Part shown: piece after piece, positions 9,230 to 20,889 of the stretch
How positions within the stretch are numbered: the stretch's first letter is position 1
How the letters are laid out: each line of letters opens with the position of its first letter
Assembly: GCA_023014335.1 (NCBI GenBank)
Contig: JAECYW010000006.1
Coordinates: forward strand, 496,001-560,000
Origin: Galerina marginata
Taxonomy: Eukaryota; Basidiomycota; Agaricomycetes; Agaricales; Galerinaceae
Direction of reading: 5' to 3'
Length of the DNA: 64,000 bases
Made by a program: the position numbers and the translations under genes
Notes under the pieces: model-generated
Database searches by the model: none
What the model was told of the DNA's origin: nothing
What the model saw: the letters and a program-made list of their open reading frames with translations, nothing else

Positions 9230-11030
9230 TGGCCCCTTATGCTAACTTTCACTTGACTTATACTAACTTTTACTTGACTTAGCTTCACTTTTACTTAACT
9301 TAACTTGGACAAATTAACTTGACCAGCCAAAAGTTACGAGTCCTATTTATAGGGCTCTTTCTTTTATTCTCTCGACCCAGCCAAATTTTTGGCCTTGTTA
9401 CGCTCATTTAGCCGGCAATGCCCGGAGTCTATTTTTGGCCTGCTTTTATTTCCGTCGTCGTCGGTGTTCGACTTCAACCCTCTCACCACCATTCCCTTCC
9501 CGAACATTTGCCTCCTCTACATGGCCGAAACATCACCCAGCACCGCTCCGAGTACCGCACCGCTCCAATAAGGGATATGGACCGGAACTGAAGGATTTTA
9601 GATGGGGTGGAATACACCAGGTATGTCGCAAAAACGACTTCCGCTGTGCAGCTTACCCACACCTCAGCACACCTCAGCGCCGGTCAGCACGTTACCACCA
9701 CATAACACCCCAGATTTGCCACAATCCCACCCACTGTCTGCAATGGAGTCGGTCTGCTCGCAACTTGTGTGGTGTTCCCCCTCATCGGTGAGGAATCCGT
9801 CACGCGAGGGTTCCAGCACGCGACAAGGCGTTGACGCAGAAACTCACCGCGTCCGCGTCGGTGTAGGTGGTGCCGGAAATGCTGCGAGACCATGGGAAGC
9901 TCCTAAGACACCATGCTACAGACGTTGCCTCCACATGCGTCAATATAGCCAGTCCAGGTTCGCATCCGCTTTGCTGACCGCTGTGGATACGGTTGACCAC
10001 CCCCACCCCTTGACATCGCGGCTGCGGTCGCACTCCTCCACCGCCTTGAACCGTTGAACGACGACAATGTGAATGACACAGTCGTATCACCAGGGCCCCC
10101 CTTTACGCCATGCTGCTGTTGTTCCTCCTTCACCCGCGTCGACGGGCAGTCTCGTGTCGGACTCCTTAACCACTGCGGATACGGTCGACGCGACTGAAGC
10201 AGCCAGGGGCAAATTGGGTGAGGAATACACAAGGTATGTCGCAAAACCGACCCCCGCTGTGCAGCTAATTGACATTTCACCGTATTCCAGTGCCCATCAG
10301 CATGCAGCCCATGACACCTACGTTTGCCGCTACGTACACCCGTGTGTTATAGGAAACCGTACCCGCCATCTGCACTGTCCGTTACATGGAGACTCACGCC
10401 AGAACATGAGCGACGAACCCGTAACCACCACGGATATTTTCAACACCGTCCCACCTCGTCGACGTGGCCAAACCATACCGCATCCATCACATCAGGCAGC
10501 ATCAACGTGGATAATACAGCCCCAACATGGTGCCAACACGGGAGATGAACATCAACGCGCACGAAGACGATGCTGCCACATCACCTCCACCTCCAACGTC
10601 ACTGCAGATGGCTCGTCCCCGTCACCACGACCTCCTCCATCCACATTGATGGCCCGTGCTCCCCAGCGCTCCTGCCTCCTCCAACGGTGCCTCCACTTTG
10701 TCGTTTGGGGCGGCAGGATATACTGCCGCCCCAATTTGCCCCTCTACGAACTTGTTCAGCCACTGCCCTCTCTATAGCAGCTGTGGTGCTTTCTTGCTAC
10801 TGCCGCCGGCTCTACCTGCATTGACATGTAGGTCTGCGTCCCTCTCGTCAACTACTATGGATATGCCCACGCCGTTTCCACCTACGCCTATGATGCATCC
10901 AGGGCCTCTTCAACGCCATACCGCTGCTATAGCCTCTTTCACCCATGCCGACTTCGGTAATGCAGCCCCGTGTCCACCTCGTTAACCTGGATATCGTCGA
11001 TGTCGCCTCACCTTGTGTAATAGTTGGGCT
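9230..11030 (+). other. GC-rich block of degenerate long repeats with Thr/Pro/His-rich open frames
   Basis: Open frames at 9435-9791, 9602-10057 and 10073-10777 overlap in different frames, and none shows a domain. A segment reading EYTRYVAKTTSAVQL near 9610 recurs as EYTRYVAKPTPAVQL near 10222, so at least about 100 bp is duplicated. A motif like GCGGATACGGTCGAC recurs at roughly 150-300 bp spacing (9980, 10172, 10430, 10856, 10990). I read it as a decayed repetitive gene or non-coding repeat rather than a working gene. A TTACTTGACTTA-type microsatellite sits at 9240-9320. Confidence 0.4.
10705..10734. repeat. Perfect 12-bp hairpin
   Basis: TTGGGGCGGCAG and CTGCCGCCCCAA flank the six bases GATATA. 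The hairpin sits inside the GC-rich repeat block. There is no T-run after it and no sign of a role. Confidence 0.85.
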
Positions 11031-11269
11031 AACTTTTCGTGCAGGTCCTATGATCATATCATAGAAAGTCACTGGCCGGCAAGGAAAATAAAGTTTTCTT
11101 CTGACTCAAATGGTTTTACGATTATGTTAGTGCCTAATATCTATTGCTATGATTTTGAACGAGCCCTGAAGTCAAATATGAGTGAGATTAAATTGAGGTG
11201 GACAAATCAGCGGATTCTTACAAGCTACATAAAAGGGAGACTCGTACATGCCATGCTTGCAATGGCCTA

Positions 11270-12040
11270 CAAAGCAAGTTAACACAAGTTAAAATAAGTT
11301 ACTTTTGTATGGGAAAGTTAATAATTTGTAAAAGTAACTTTGTTAACCACCAGCAATTTGGGTAAAGTAGTATATTAATACAGTATTCGATCATGTGATC
11401 CTATTCTTGAATTTTTTTAAAAAGATCATTATAATATTTTAAAAAAGAAGGTCATGTGACCCACTTTACCTGTCAAAAAAAAATTAAAAAAATTTCAACT
11501 ATCAAAGATTTTTCCTTTTTGGGAATATATTCTAATAAGAGAGGCCCTTTTCAAAAACAGGCCTTCTTGCTCCCTCAGTCTTATCTTATCTTATCTTATC
11601 TTATCTTATCTTGATCAAAAAAAATCATGTGTGGATCCATGTGATCAAACACACACACACTTTATGCATCCTGGACTGCTGGATTCAGGGGTCAGATAGC
11701 ACAGCCACAAAAGATAACATGTGTGACTTTTTTTAAAAAAATTATCTGAGTGATATGATTTTATCTAAAGTAAAATCTCTAAGGTCACATGTGACCACCT
11801 AGATCATGTGACTTCAGCATGAAATTTTTTTATTTTTTTTCAAACTCCTCCCAAAGTTGCAGAAATCACTTTTTTTTTTTTTTTGGCCTATGTATCCACC
11901 CAGCCCTTTGAAAAGGCTCTAGGCCCTTCAGATCTCAGGGGTGGAGGCTGAAATTTTGAGAGGGGGTCCCTGGGATGTGCACCCACCCCTGGCCCGATCG
12001 CCGCCCTGAACGGTCAGGGTCGGCCCTGCTCGGGTGCCGA
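11270..12040. other. AT-rich non-coding segment with a microsatellite and clustered CATGTG sites
   Basis: The segment has many A and T runs, a (TTATC)n microsatellite at 11580-11612 with about six units, and seven CATGTG-type sites between 11390 and 11820. GGTAAAGTAG near 11350 and CCACTTTACC near 11461 form the ends of a loose 120-bp foldback. No coding frame is visible. It may be a decayed transposon end or LTR. Confidence 0.5.
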
Positions 12041-12057
12041 AAATGAAAGTAAAAAAC

Positions 12058-12232
12058 ATAGGCTCGCGTGAGCTTGTGTTAGTGGGGTCGCATGAGCACG
12101 CGTTAAGTGGGCTCGCGTAAGCTCATGTAGGCTCGCGTAAGCTCGCATAAGCTCGCGTTAAGTGAGCTCGCGTGTGCTCATGTGGGCTCACGTTAAGTGG
12201 GCTCGCATTAAGTCAGCTCGCGTGAGCTCTTC
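12058..12232. repeat. Degenerate GCTCGCGTAAGCTC repeat
   Basis: Units such as GCTCGCGTAAGCTC, GCTCGCGTTAAGTG and GCTCATGTGGGCTC follow each other about ten times. The units are partly palindromic (GAGCTCGCGTGAGCTC). There is no coding role. Confidence 0.75.
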
Positions 12233-12239
12233 TCATAAC

Positions 12240-13350
12240 TTAGTTTTAGTGATGAAAGAGGGTATCAAAACAAAACGTCAAGTTAGTACAGGAGGTGGAC
12301 TCGCGTAAGGTCGCGTTAGCACGCTCATGTTGAGTGACACTTGACTGATGGCGATGTGTCAACTTTTGATGCGCCATCAAATTTTGTCATCACACTGTCA
12401 CAAACGATGAGCGGGGTAACTCACGATTCCGACCACCAATCCTTTAGCTTTTTTGCATAGAGTCTATCCGATAGTAATAGAAGAGTCCTAGATACTAACA
12501 TTTCCGATAAGTTGGTTTAAGAGTATAATTTTTTGGTATGGATTTCTACTAAAATCTTGTCCGCTTAGTTTTTTAGCTTGTTTTCCGTTGCCTGCGTTGT
12601 GTGTAACTCCCAGCTTGCTCTTGAACTTCATCTATCGCCGTCTGTGTCATTTACGCCTTCGTCTCGCGCGCGCCCCGGCTTCAAACTTCGATCCTCGCTC
12701 TACGTTAGTATATTTGTTTGAGCCTACTAATCCCGAAACGCACCTCAAAGCCACTCATTGCAGTCGCTTATTTGTTGTTATGTGCACGGCACTACAGCAA
12801 TGTAGGATATCACTAATGGAAAATACTCGATGGAATTAGCATTTAGGTAAACTGAATATTCGCTATCACAAGTTTTCGCGGCTGTCTCCGGGTTAGAGAT
12901 TTATCACCAGAATTTAGAGAACCTTAACGAGCTTCATATAAATTTACAAAACAAATGCGGGGGCAAAGATATGTACCTGAATTAGGCATAGTAAGACGAG
13001 GAGACACCGGCCATCATGTCATAAATGGACGCGAAGGTCAAAATGTGGTCTGGAAAGCCTTTAGAACAGGTTTTGAAACTAGAAGGGGGGGAGGGGGCCC
13101 CCTTCCAGATAAGCTGTTTAGAAAGAGGTGTTCGGAGTCGAAATCATTCTCATTTTGATGTGCCTGGGTCGGGTCTTCGGCAGTTAGGCTTTAGAAAGAC
13201 CATTTGAATCTGTAACGCGTTTTTTGCGCGTTCTAAACGTTAAGGAAAGTCATCCAATTAGTGTCAAGTTGTTTAGAAGCAAGAAAGACGGTTCTATGTA
13301 TTATAAGGAAAACCAGCTCGACTCCGGGAATGGCTAAACCAAAGTTACCA
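12240..13350. other. No gene recognised
   Basis: Only short plus-strand frames (60-83 codons) occur, and none has a recognisable motif or splice pattern. Confidence 0.45.
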
Positions 13351-13356
13351 ACCTAC

Positions 13357-13980
13357 TCAAGTACTCGGAGACACGCTAGCGAAATCTATCAATGCACCGA
13401 TCTGCAGCATTGCAAAAATACCTTCTACAATCGTCTGCACTTTATCGAACCCTTCCTGAGAAAGGATATCTATGTCCCAACAACCCGCCAGAAAGTCCTG
13501 CGGCAGGGTATGGCTACGGCTACGGCGGTTTACGAACCCAGGTTGAAGGGCCCCGGAGTTGACATCGCCACAGTAAACGCGAAGTGATGTCCCGAGCAAA
13601 CTTAATCCCCACAAACGATGTATGGGACAATCGGCTAGAATGGCGTCGTAAGCTTGACGTATGTGGGTGTCTGCCTTGAGGCGGAGGTCGGCTCTGTCAG
13701 CCCAGCCGTCGTCCTTGATGTCCACGATGAGAATGGGCTGACGACGAGTATCGTAGACGACCAAAAATCCACCAGAATCGATAGTGTCGCTAGAGTTGGT
13801 AGTGCTCGAAGGGTAAAAAGGAGCAACGAAGTATTCGAAGGAGTTGGGGGTAAAGCAGTAGGCGAGCAGCTTGTGGTACGGCCCATAGTAGCGGTTATCC
13901 CCTGGTGGTAGATCGCGGCGGCATACCTCAAAAATCCTGATAAGACCTTTAGGCCAGGTAGCGTCGGTTATAAATGGCAT
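13357..13980 (-). CDS. Uncharacterised 207-aa protein with a nuclease-like VDIK core
   Basis: This single open frame of 207 codons has a protein-like composition. It has an N-terminal segment with GPYHKLLAYCF, an acidic Ser/Thr linker, then beta-strand-like FLVVYDTRRQPILIVDIKDD with D87-x-K89, then a helix IRQAYDAILADCP and a strand pair LWGLSLLGTSLRVYCGD. Agaricomycete genomes carry many uncharacterised proteins of this outline. The strand plus (D/E)-x-K pattern recalls PD-(D/E)XK nuclease-like folds, which is an inference from motif only. ATG at 13980 was chosen because stops lie shortly upstream, though an upstream exon is possible. It has the same core layout as the six-exon gene at 19180-20541. 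The C-terminus (GALIDFASVSPST) is short, so the gene may be truncated. Confidence 0.6.
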   Translation of the reverse strand: MPFITDATWPKGLIRIFEVCRRDLPPGDNRYYGPYHKLLAYCFTPNSFEYFVAPFYPSSTTNSSDTIDSGGFLVVYDTRRQPILIVDIKDDGWADRADLRLKADTHIRQAYDAILADCPIHRLWGLSLLGTSLRVYCGDVNSGALQPGFVNRRSRSHTLPQDFLAGCWDIDILSQEGFDKVQTIVEGIFAMLQIGALIDFASVSPST

Positions 13981-14368
13981 GCTGGAGGTGATTTATGTAG
14001 AACCACGAACGATGCGAGTTGAATTTGAGTTGAATATTGACGGGAGTATTCGAGACTGCAAGGCACTCACGGAGAAACCCGAGGGCAGGGACGAGCTGAC
14101 AAGAGGCTTGGTCTGTGCGCGACAATATAAACCTCAGTCATTGGTCCGTCTTTCTTTCTTCCTTTCGTCTCGTTCCTTCGGCTTGTCTTAGGCATCCCTG
14201 GTTATTGCGCTACGCGATAACGCTTTCTCTGTCTACCGCCTTCCTGCTTTCGGCGTCTACGAAGTTGCTCTGAAGACGCTGTTCGAACGCGCGGTGCCAA
14301 TTCAACAAGTCCTTAAGATCAGTCGCTGTGGGTGTTGAGGTATTGTTGACGATCCCTCCACATTCAGG

Positions 14369-16550
14369 TACGCGTTCTATATCACCCTCGCCGGCCTGCC
14401 TATCATCCTCGTTGGCTGCAAGAAGGATCTCAGACGTAACCCCAGAGTGATCGATGAGCTGAGAAGGACGAGCCAGCGACCTGTAACCCCCGAAGACGTA
14501 TGTTTGTCGTCCTACTCCTACCCTTTTTCGTCGTTTGTTCGTTGTTCGTTTTTTTCGCGTGTGTTTCGGAGTTATTGCTCCGTGTTTATCGCTTTTTGGT
14601 TCTGCTCTTCTGTGCCGTTTCTTCGATTCTTTCTTTTTTCATTGGTGGGCCCGCGGCGTCGCTCGCTGCTCGCTGGTTTTACTTTCCCTTTCGTGTTGAA
14701 CGAGAAGTTCTTTCCGCGTTCTTTCTCTTCTCTCCTCATTATTATCTTCATGTGTTTCTGCCGACCAGCAGTCCCGCTGCTGCACAATTGTCATCCATCC
14801 ATCAAAGCCCTCCTTGTGAGGTGGATGGAAGCTTATTTTGTTTTCTCTCTTTGATTTTTCCTTTTTGTCTTCAGAGCAACCAGCAGCGTGCCTCGGGCTC
14901 AGCGATTCAAGGTGGACGAACCCTTTCTCGTCCTCGTCCTCCTATTCTTTCTTTCTTTCACGCACACCAGCAGGGTGTATCGTCGCCGCTGCTTCACGAT
15001 TCTCTTCTTATTCCCTCCTTCTATTTCGGGTTAGGGCCTTGATGGTGGACGGAAGGCTTCTTTCCTGTTCTCGTTCATGACCATTGTTGTCTTTTTCTGC
15101 TCCCCATCCGCAGCGTTGTTTCATCGCCGTTGGACACTGGGAGGTGCTTCGGGGTTTTCACTATCTCGTTTTGTTTTTGGTTATACCCCCCTTCCTTCAC
15201 GGCACGATGGACGAAGGTTTTTTTCTTTGGTACTCGATCACCTGCTATCTTCTCTTCCTTGCCATCCAACACACCAGCAGCATCAGCATATGATGGAACG
15301 TACGCTGCTGCAGTTTTCAGCTTTTGTACCCCCGTCATCCTCCAGTTTGGGTGGTAGACGCAAGTTCGTTCCGTGTTTCGTGTTCGTCGTTGTTGTCGGC
15401 CCACCCAGTCGAGTTTTTCATCCTTCGTTTTTCTTTATGTGGCGGATGGTGTTCATGGTCCCTTCTTTCTTTTCCTTTCCTGGGCCAACCAGCAACCACC
15501 CCGCACTCGTGTGTCACAGCGTTGTCGTGATTTTCTTCTTTCTGTTATGGGCTTCCTTACACGTCGAAGAGAGTCTTTCTTTCTCTTCGATTTCTTTATA
15601 CCCACCAGCAGCGGACGTCTTGACGCTGCTGCTCCGCGTCTCGCATCAGTCCATTGTTGCCCACCTTGGGCCTCGGACCGTGGGTTGTGGATGGGGTTTT
15701 GTCGTTGTTGTTGTTTTGCACTCTGTTTTTGCGCGTTGTCTGCAGGACAGCTTGCAGCGTGCTTTTCGAGTTGGTTTTTTTGAGTGGGATCGGCGGCGTT
15801 GTTGATTCGCTGTTGTAGTTGTGGCTTTTGGCTTTCGCCTTTCGGTTTTAGTTCTTGGTTTTAGTTTTCTTTCATGATGGACGACGTTCGTTATATTCTC
15901 CTTTCTACTCTCCAGCAGCGTACGTCTCGGCGTCCTCTTCGCTGTTGCTGCATGTCCGTTATGGGTTCATTGTGCTTCTTGTCGTTGGTCTTTAGAGAAG
16001 TGTTTTCGGCGGGTGCTTTGTGACTTTTTACTTCTTAATCGGATGATGGAAAGGTGTTCGCCTTACTTAGGTCGTGATGTCTATTATCCCTTTTGTTCTG
16101 TTTTTGATTGGCAGTCCGTGATTTTCGCTTCTTTTTTCTTGATGACTTCTTGACTGCTGGCCGGGGTCAACATTGCTGCTGCACGACGGTGCCAGTCCAC
16201 TACCCCTTTTCGTTTCTTCACTTCATCTTTCGACCAGCCAGTAGGCGATATCTCAGCTCCTGCTTATCCTGCTGGACTTCCTACTATCTTCCCGTGTTAA
16301 CATTTCACCTTCTTGATTCGTTCAACCCTCCTTCTACTCCCACCCTCCCCGTCTCGCTCAACCCATAACCCATAACTAACACCTCTCATCACAGGGCATG
16401 GCAGTCGCTCAGAAGATCGGCGCGAAGCACTACCTCGAATGTTCCCCCAAATCAGGCGAGGGTGTCCGTAAAGTCTTCCAGTACGCCACCCGCGCCGCGC
16501 TCCTTTGCAGAAGCAAGGGGAAGCAGTCGCACCACTGCATTGTCTTGTAG
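14369..16550 (+). pseudogene. Rho-family GTPase, C-terminal half only, split by a 1.9-kb intron
   Basis: Exon 14369-14497 encodes GLPIILVGCKKDLRRNPRV and then RRTSQRPVTPED. Exon 16395-16550 encodes GMAVAQKIGAKHYLECSPKS, VFQYATRAALL and a basic tail ending in the CAAX box CIVL, where a final Leu predicts geranylgeranylation and membrane attachment. The first block includes the TKxD-region equivalent of Rho proteins (GCKKDL) and the Rho insert helix; the second holds the SAK-like motif, here SPKS instead of SAKS. The exons join in phase 0 between GTATGT and CATCACAG. The N-terminal half, including the P-loop, switch I and switch II, is not found upstream, so this is a fragment or a gene whose 5' exons I cannot see. 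Working Rho GTPases control actin and cell-wall synthesis. Confidence 0.75.
14498..16394 (+). other. Giant intron built of pyrimidine-rich modules ending in CAG
   Basis: At 1897 nt this is some thirty times longer than the other introns in the window. It repeatedly shows a T/C-rich tract followed by CCAGCAG (14763, 14881, 14966, 15267, 15603, 15912) and often GATGGACG a little further on. Open frames of up to 242 codons inside it are Phe/Ser/Pro/Leu-rich pyrimidine artefacts. The same sequence type follows the second Rho fragment at 37242. Confidence 0.6.
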
Positions 16551-17630
16551 GATGTTGGCTGTTAGCTATCGGCTATTGGGATCGGGTGTGATCTGGTCCA
16601 GCCGACTATCTACAGGTGTGATAGGTGATTAAATGACTGTTGGCGGTGTTTTCGAAGTTTTTCTTGCTATCGACAACCGTGTGGCTTGAGCTCAGGGGCG
16701 ACGTAGAGTAGTCATTGTTGAGGTCATGTCGACGTCGGCGGTGGCTGGCTTCCTCGGACCTCCATGATGGGGTGGGATGATGGGAGGGATAATTTGTTCT
16801 TGCCTGCCTTCTTGTTCTTTAGGTTGATGATACAGCCCAGATGCTCGCCCCTTGGTTGTGCATACTTCTTGCGCGCTGTTCGGAGAGGATATTGCATCAC
16901 AACATGCGTGGGGGGGGCTTCCCTCTCGATATCGCCTCCGGTGATTGTTCGTTTACGGGTTCACTGGTGGCCGAGCGCTGGTCCCTGCTTTCGGGTGATG
17001 ATGACTACCGTGCCCCTTCCTTTCGTCAAAGCTCGGTGATGCTTGGAGGTATGTTACATCTCACGTCTCTAGGGCGTATACTCATACTTACTCGACGTTA
17101 GTTTGACCTCATTGATTTCTCGATACGTGATTATGAGAGGTATGTGGTATTATCTTTTGTATCTGTCATGGCACGTATTCATAGTACTCATTCAACGTTA
17201 GACATTTAGTCTGACTGTTTTTCCCTCCCGTGATATTCGTTCTGCGGGAACGCGCTCGTGATCTACTCCCCATGGTATTCACGTAATTTATTTATTTTTG
17301 TATTTCTTTACTCTTTCTGTCGGGAAAATCGAGATTGGCATAAATGCGGAGACCCGACGAGATCAACCCATATCAGTGCGTCATCTTTTCGGGGGGCAGA
17401 CATGGTTCAGTAATCATTTATATCGTATTGGCACCCTGACGAGTGTGGCGTTTACTTTCAGGACTGACCACGATGACCAATACTGACGAGAAGGCTCACC
17501 AAAGTTTTGGTGGCCAGGGAGTATTACCTGCTGACCAGGTTGATCAAAAGTCGTCAGAGTGATCACCTTGTACCAGCAAGATAATGCTGCTGAATGGTGA
17601 TATTTCCACCTCAGTTGCGCAGAAAAAATA
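16551..17630. other. No gene recognised
   Basis: Sequence downstream of the Rho fragment, with short frames only. Nothing recognisable was found. Confidence 0.45.
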
Positions 17631-17639
17631 TCATTTACG

Positions 17640-17960
17640 GGCTGGTTTGCGGTCGCATATAATGATTGCTCAATCGAACCGTGGTCAAATAATAGTATGG
17701 GTAATATTTTCGTGATGCATACAAATTTACAAATACGAAGCTGTAGAGTACACGCTGCGCCTCGGCCAATTCTTGTACATACCCAAAATGCTCGTCCAAC
17801 TCGTGATCCGTGTGCTCTGCGATCTCTTTCAAGCGGTCACATCGTTGATCTCGCGCTTCTACCAGTCCTCGTCGTTGCCATCGGGAGATATGACACACCG
17901 CCTTCTAAACTGGGGTCATCGACTCATCGGCGAAGTAGAGGACTTCTGCGCTACGATTAG
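17640..17960 (-). pseudogene. Possible remnant of the VELN/VDIK gene family (C-terminal exon)
   Basis: The minus strand reads SAEVLYFADESMTP, a stop, then a helical, charged stretch ERDQRCDRLKEIAEHT-like and LDEHFGYVQELAEAQRV. This pattern, an alanine/phenylalanine helix followed by a charged helix, resembles the last exon of the gene at 19180-20541 (AFHFANQSRDTFNEEADTV). The match is weak and by eye only. The region 17960-19180 holds no other recognisable gene. Confidence 0.25.
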
Positions 17961-19179
17961 TAAAACTGCCTGTAGATGGGTTTAAATTCTCACCTTTGCA
18001 TTTCGAGTCCCGTGCTTAGCAGACGACGCTACAATTGAGAAGGCCCTAATCAGAGTTCTGGTTGTTGTTAAACCAATGGTGGACGGCGGGGTCAACGAGA
18101 GCGTGAAAAGTCAAAAGAAAGCAGGAATATCATGTTGTGCGGTTGCGTTATCCGATAGGCAAATATTCAGAGACCTTGCCGGATGCCGACTCGACCCAAG
18201 TCCGAGGAGAAGAGAGGCGGGCAAGGAGAAAGTAAAAGGGGACGGCACTGACAAGTCATGGCGGAAATCACTTCAGCCTTTATAAGTTTTTGGGGTTGCT
18301 GCGCAGCAGGGTCAAAGTTGGAGCATGGCGACTGACACTCCAAGGGTGTGGGGTATGTTCTCGTCGCCGTTCTCGAACTCCACGGTCGTTACGGCACGAG
18401 TGGGCAAGGACCTAGGCATCCTGATTCGGTGATTCCTGCAAGCACTGTAGGACTTAGTTTTGGCATCGCTGAGGGAACAGACAAGAAGATGGAAAAAAGC
18501 TGAACGCGTCTCACAAGCGGTGCGCTGTTTGTTGCTGGGAGATGGTAGAAGAATGACTGAGAGGACAACCTTTCGCGATCGGAATGGGATGATAACGCCA
18601 CGTGCACCTGCCCGGCAGTTGCCTAAATGGGACATATTCGCCTCGAGTTGTTCGGCGTTCAACATTCGACGTTCAACTTCGAACTTTGCTTGGACCAAGC
18701 TCGGTGGAGGGGCATCTATATCGTTTCTGTCGTCTTCCTGGTTCTTAATATCTGCAAACCTTCGATGTAGCTGTCATGAATCCGGCTCAGTTGTGTTCCT
18801 GTTGAGCTCGAATTTCTGACGAGATCCTGCCAATGACAGCCATAGAGGGTACATTAAGTAGTATCAACACCATCAATGTAGATATGTTCCTACGTGTATG
18901 TATTTTGCCGTAATACGGTGACACTGTTGAGGATAATTATCAGATGTTGGTCAGTACTGAAAACGACAGAACCTCAGCGCATCAGGTGTGATATTCCTCC
19001 CCTTGCGAGGGTGGACAGAACTTGTCAGAATTACCAGAGGTGACGCGCGGTGATAACCTCCTGAAATGCCCACTGTGGAGAAACATATCACAGACTGATT
19101 TTCTATACCAGTAGTTTACCAGTGGTGACGTGACCTGATAATAGGCTGAAATGACTGTCCGCGAGAAGGTGATCAGCCC

Positions 19180-20541
19180 TCATATGTTCATCACCCGTCG
19201 CAACCATTGATATGCTACTTTCGATTTTTCCGACATTTTATCTAGCAATGCGAGAGCTTTGGTTCCTCGTTCTTCAATTCTTTTCACGGTATCAGCTTCC
19301 TCGTTGAATGTGTCTCGAGATTGGTTGGCGAAGTGAAACGCCGTCCTCCAATCCGTAGTCGAAATCCGGCTTCGGGGTAATGAAGGACTCTATCCGCCCA
19401 AGTGGGATTGTGTTAATAAATAAAATGATTCCCGAAGCTCTGCACTCACCTCCGGGTTGTTCGTGTTATCCCTGGACCCGATTTTTTTCGTGATAACCTC
19501 CAACGAGGCGATATACCCGTTCAACAAAATCCCAAATATTTTATTGGTCACTGACGGAAAGAACGGCAATTAGATTTGGGTTGAAAGTCAGAACTCGCAG
19601 GCGCAACTGAACCTTCGATCATGTCGGTGCAGACATGTTCTCTGCTCGGTCCGACGGACAGAGTTTCGTCGTTGAAGAAGGTCTTCACTTTGGGGTCGTA
19701 TTTGAAGAATTTGAACGTTGTGAAATCTGTGAGAAGGCCGTGGACTTTTAGGGTGTTCAAATCGTATTTTGAGTTTCTGCTAGCAGCGGCTTGGAGAAGG
19801 TTGAGTGTTGTGGATGATATGAAATGGTTTCGAATGAAGCTCACAGAGGATCGCGAGGAACAGTTGAGCGACGTAATCGGCGAATGGCGCTCCCGTAAGA
19901 AGATGATTTAGCTCGACGATGACGAATATAGATCCTTGCATTACGAGTACCTGTGACGATGCTCATTATACGAGAAGGGAAACTGAGAATTAAACTCACT
20001 TCATGTTCGACTTTGCCTCCCATCGACTCGGATGTTGGTTCTTCCGGCATGTCAATTATACGACCACGGAAAAGCGCGATAAGTGGGATCAGAAACTGAG
20101 AAACCAGAAATAAATCCAACGCAGTATGAAAGTCCAACCGAAACAAACCGGTTCTAAAAGGCGAAGTGTGCCGTTTTCTGTCATTTGACTCCCCTTCTCA
20201 CCGTACACATCCATCCACGGCCATGCGCCCATAGCCTGTCGAGTGTGGAACGAAAGAGGAAGATCGTAGCTTGGAGTTTTGTCGGTGGGGAGGAAAGCCA
20301 TGGTGGTTAGGTAGTCGTTTACGAGTGGAGGATTGAAGTTTGCTCCGTGCTCGGACACGAAATCTTCCCAATTTACGGTGGAGGATGAGGATGTTGACTG
20401 TGTAATTTGTTCTTCGGCGATTAACGCGATCAACACTGGGTAGAGGCTATTTGGAAGGCTGGGGTCTGCTAGGCATTCACGGAGTTTAGCTATGGTGGTT
20501 TGCATTGTGTAGGATGTGGAACGGTGATGAGAGTCGACCAA
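19180..20541 (-). CDS. Six-exon uncharacterised 360-aa protein, intact
   Basis: Exons 20541-20149, 20095-20000, 19950-19845, 19789-19613, 19550-19450 and 19389-19180 sum to 1083 nt (361 codons). All phases agree, introns are 49-62 nt, and all have GT-AG ends, so the gene looks functional. ATG at 20541 is used; Met13 (MQTTIAKLRECLADPS) is an equally good start. The protein has an N-terminal region with WEDFVSEHG, a segment MPEEPTSESMGGKVEHE, then the strand SIFVIVELN (E176-x-N178), FADYVAQLFLAIL, the strand pair VHGLLTDFTTFKFFKYD, and a helical C-terminus rich in Lys/Glu. The central layout recalls PD-(D/E)XK-like folds, but the usual Lys is Asn here, so catalysis is doubtful. It belongs with the 207-aa gene at 13357. 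Confidence 0.75.
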
Positions 20542-20889
20542 CCTCCTTTACTACGATGACCAGACACACAGACTTCAAATGTCTTACCCTCCTTTTGTAA
20601 ACGGCGACTCCTACCTTAAGATCATGCCTGTGATGAGATTAAAAGTATGCATGATAGATATATTTTCGAACCTAACGATGTTGAGGTCTACTAAGATTCA
20701 CAAGGAGGGAAACCCATCCGATGTGGCCAGTGCTAGATCACCGAAGCTACTCTTGCGTGTCCCAGTATATTATCGGGGGCGTGTGCGCCGACGAGCTGTT
20801 TTGAATCCAAGGAGTCTCGACTTTGGCAGTTGGACAGGGCACGGGTTATCGTGTGGTAGGGCAGGCGGGGTGATTTGGGAATAGTTTTA

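Noticed and set aside
15077..15805. 242-codon plus-strand open frame
   Set aside because: It lies inside the Rho intron and is Phe/Ser/Arg-rich because of CT-rich sequence; overlapping frames are equally open.
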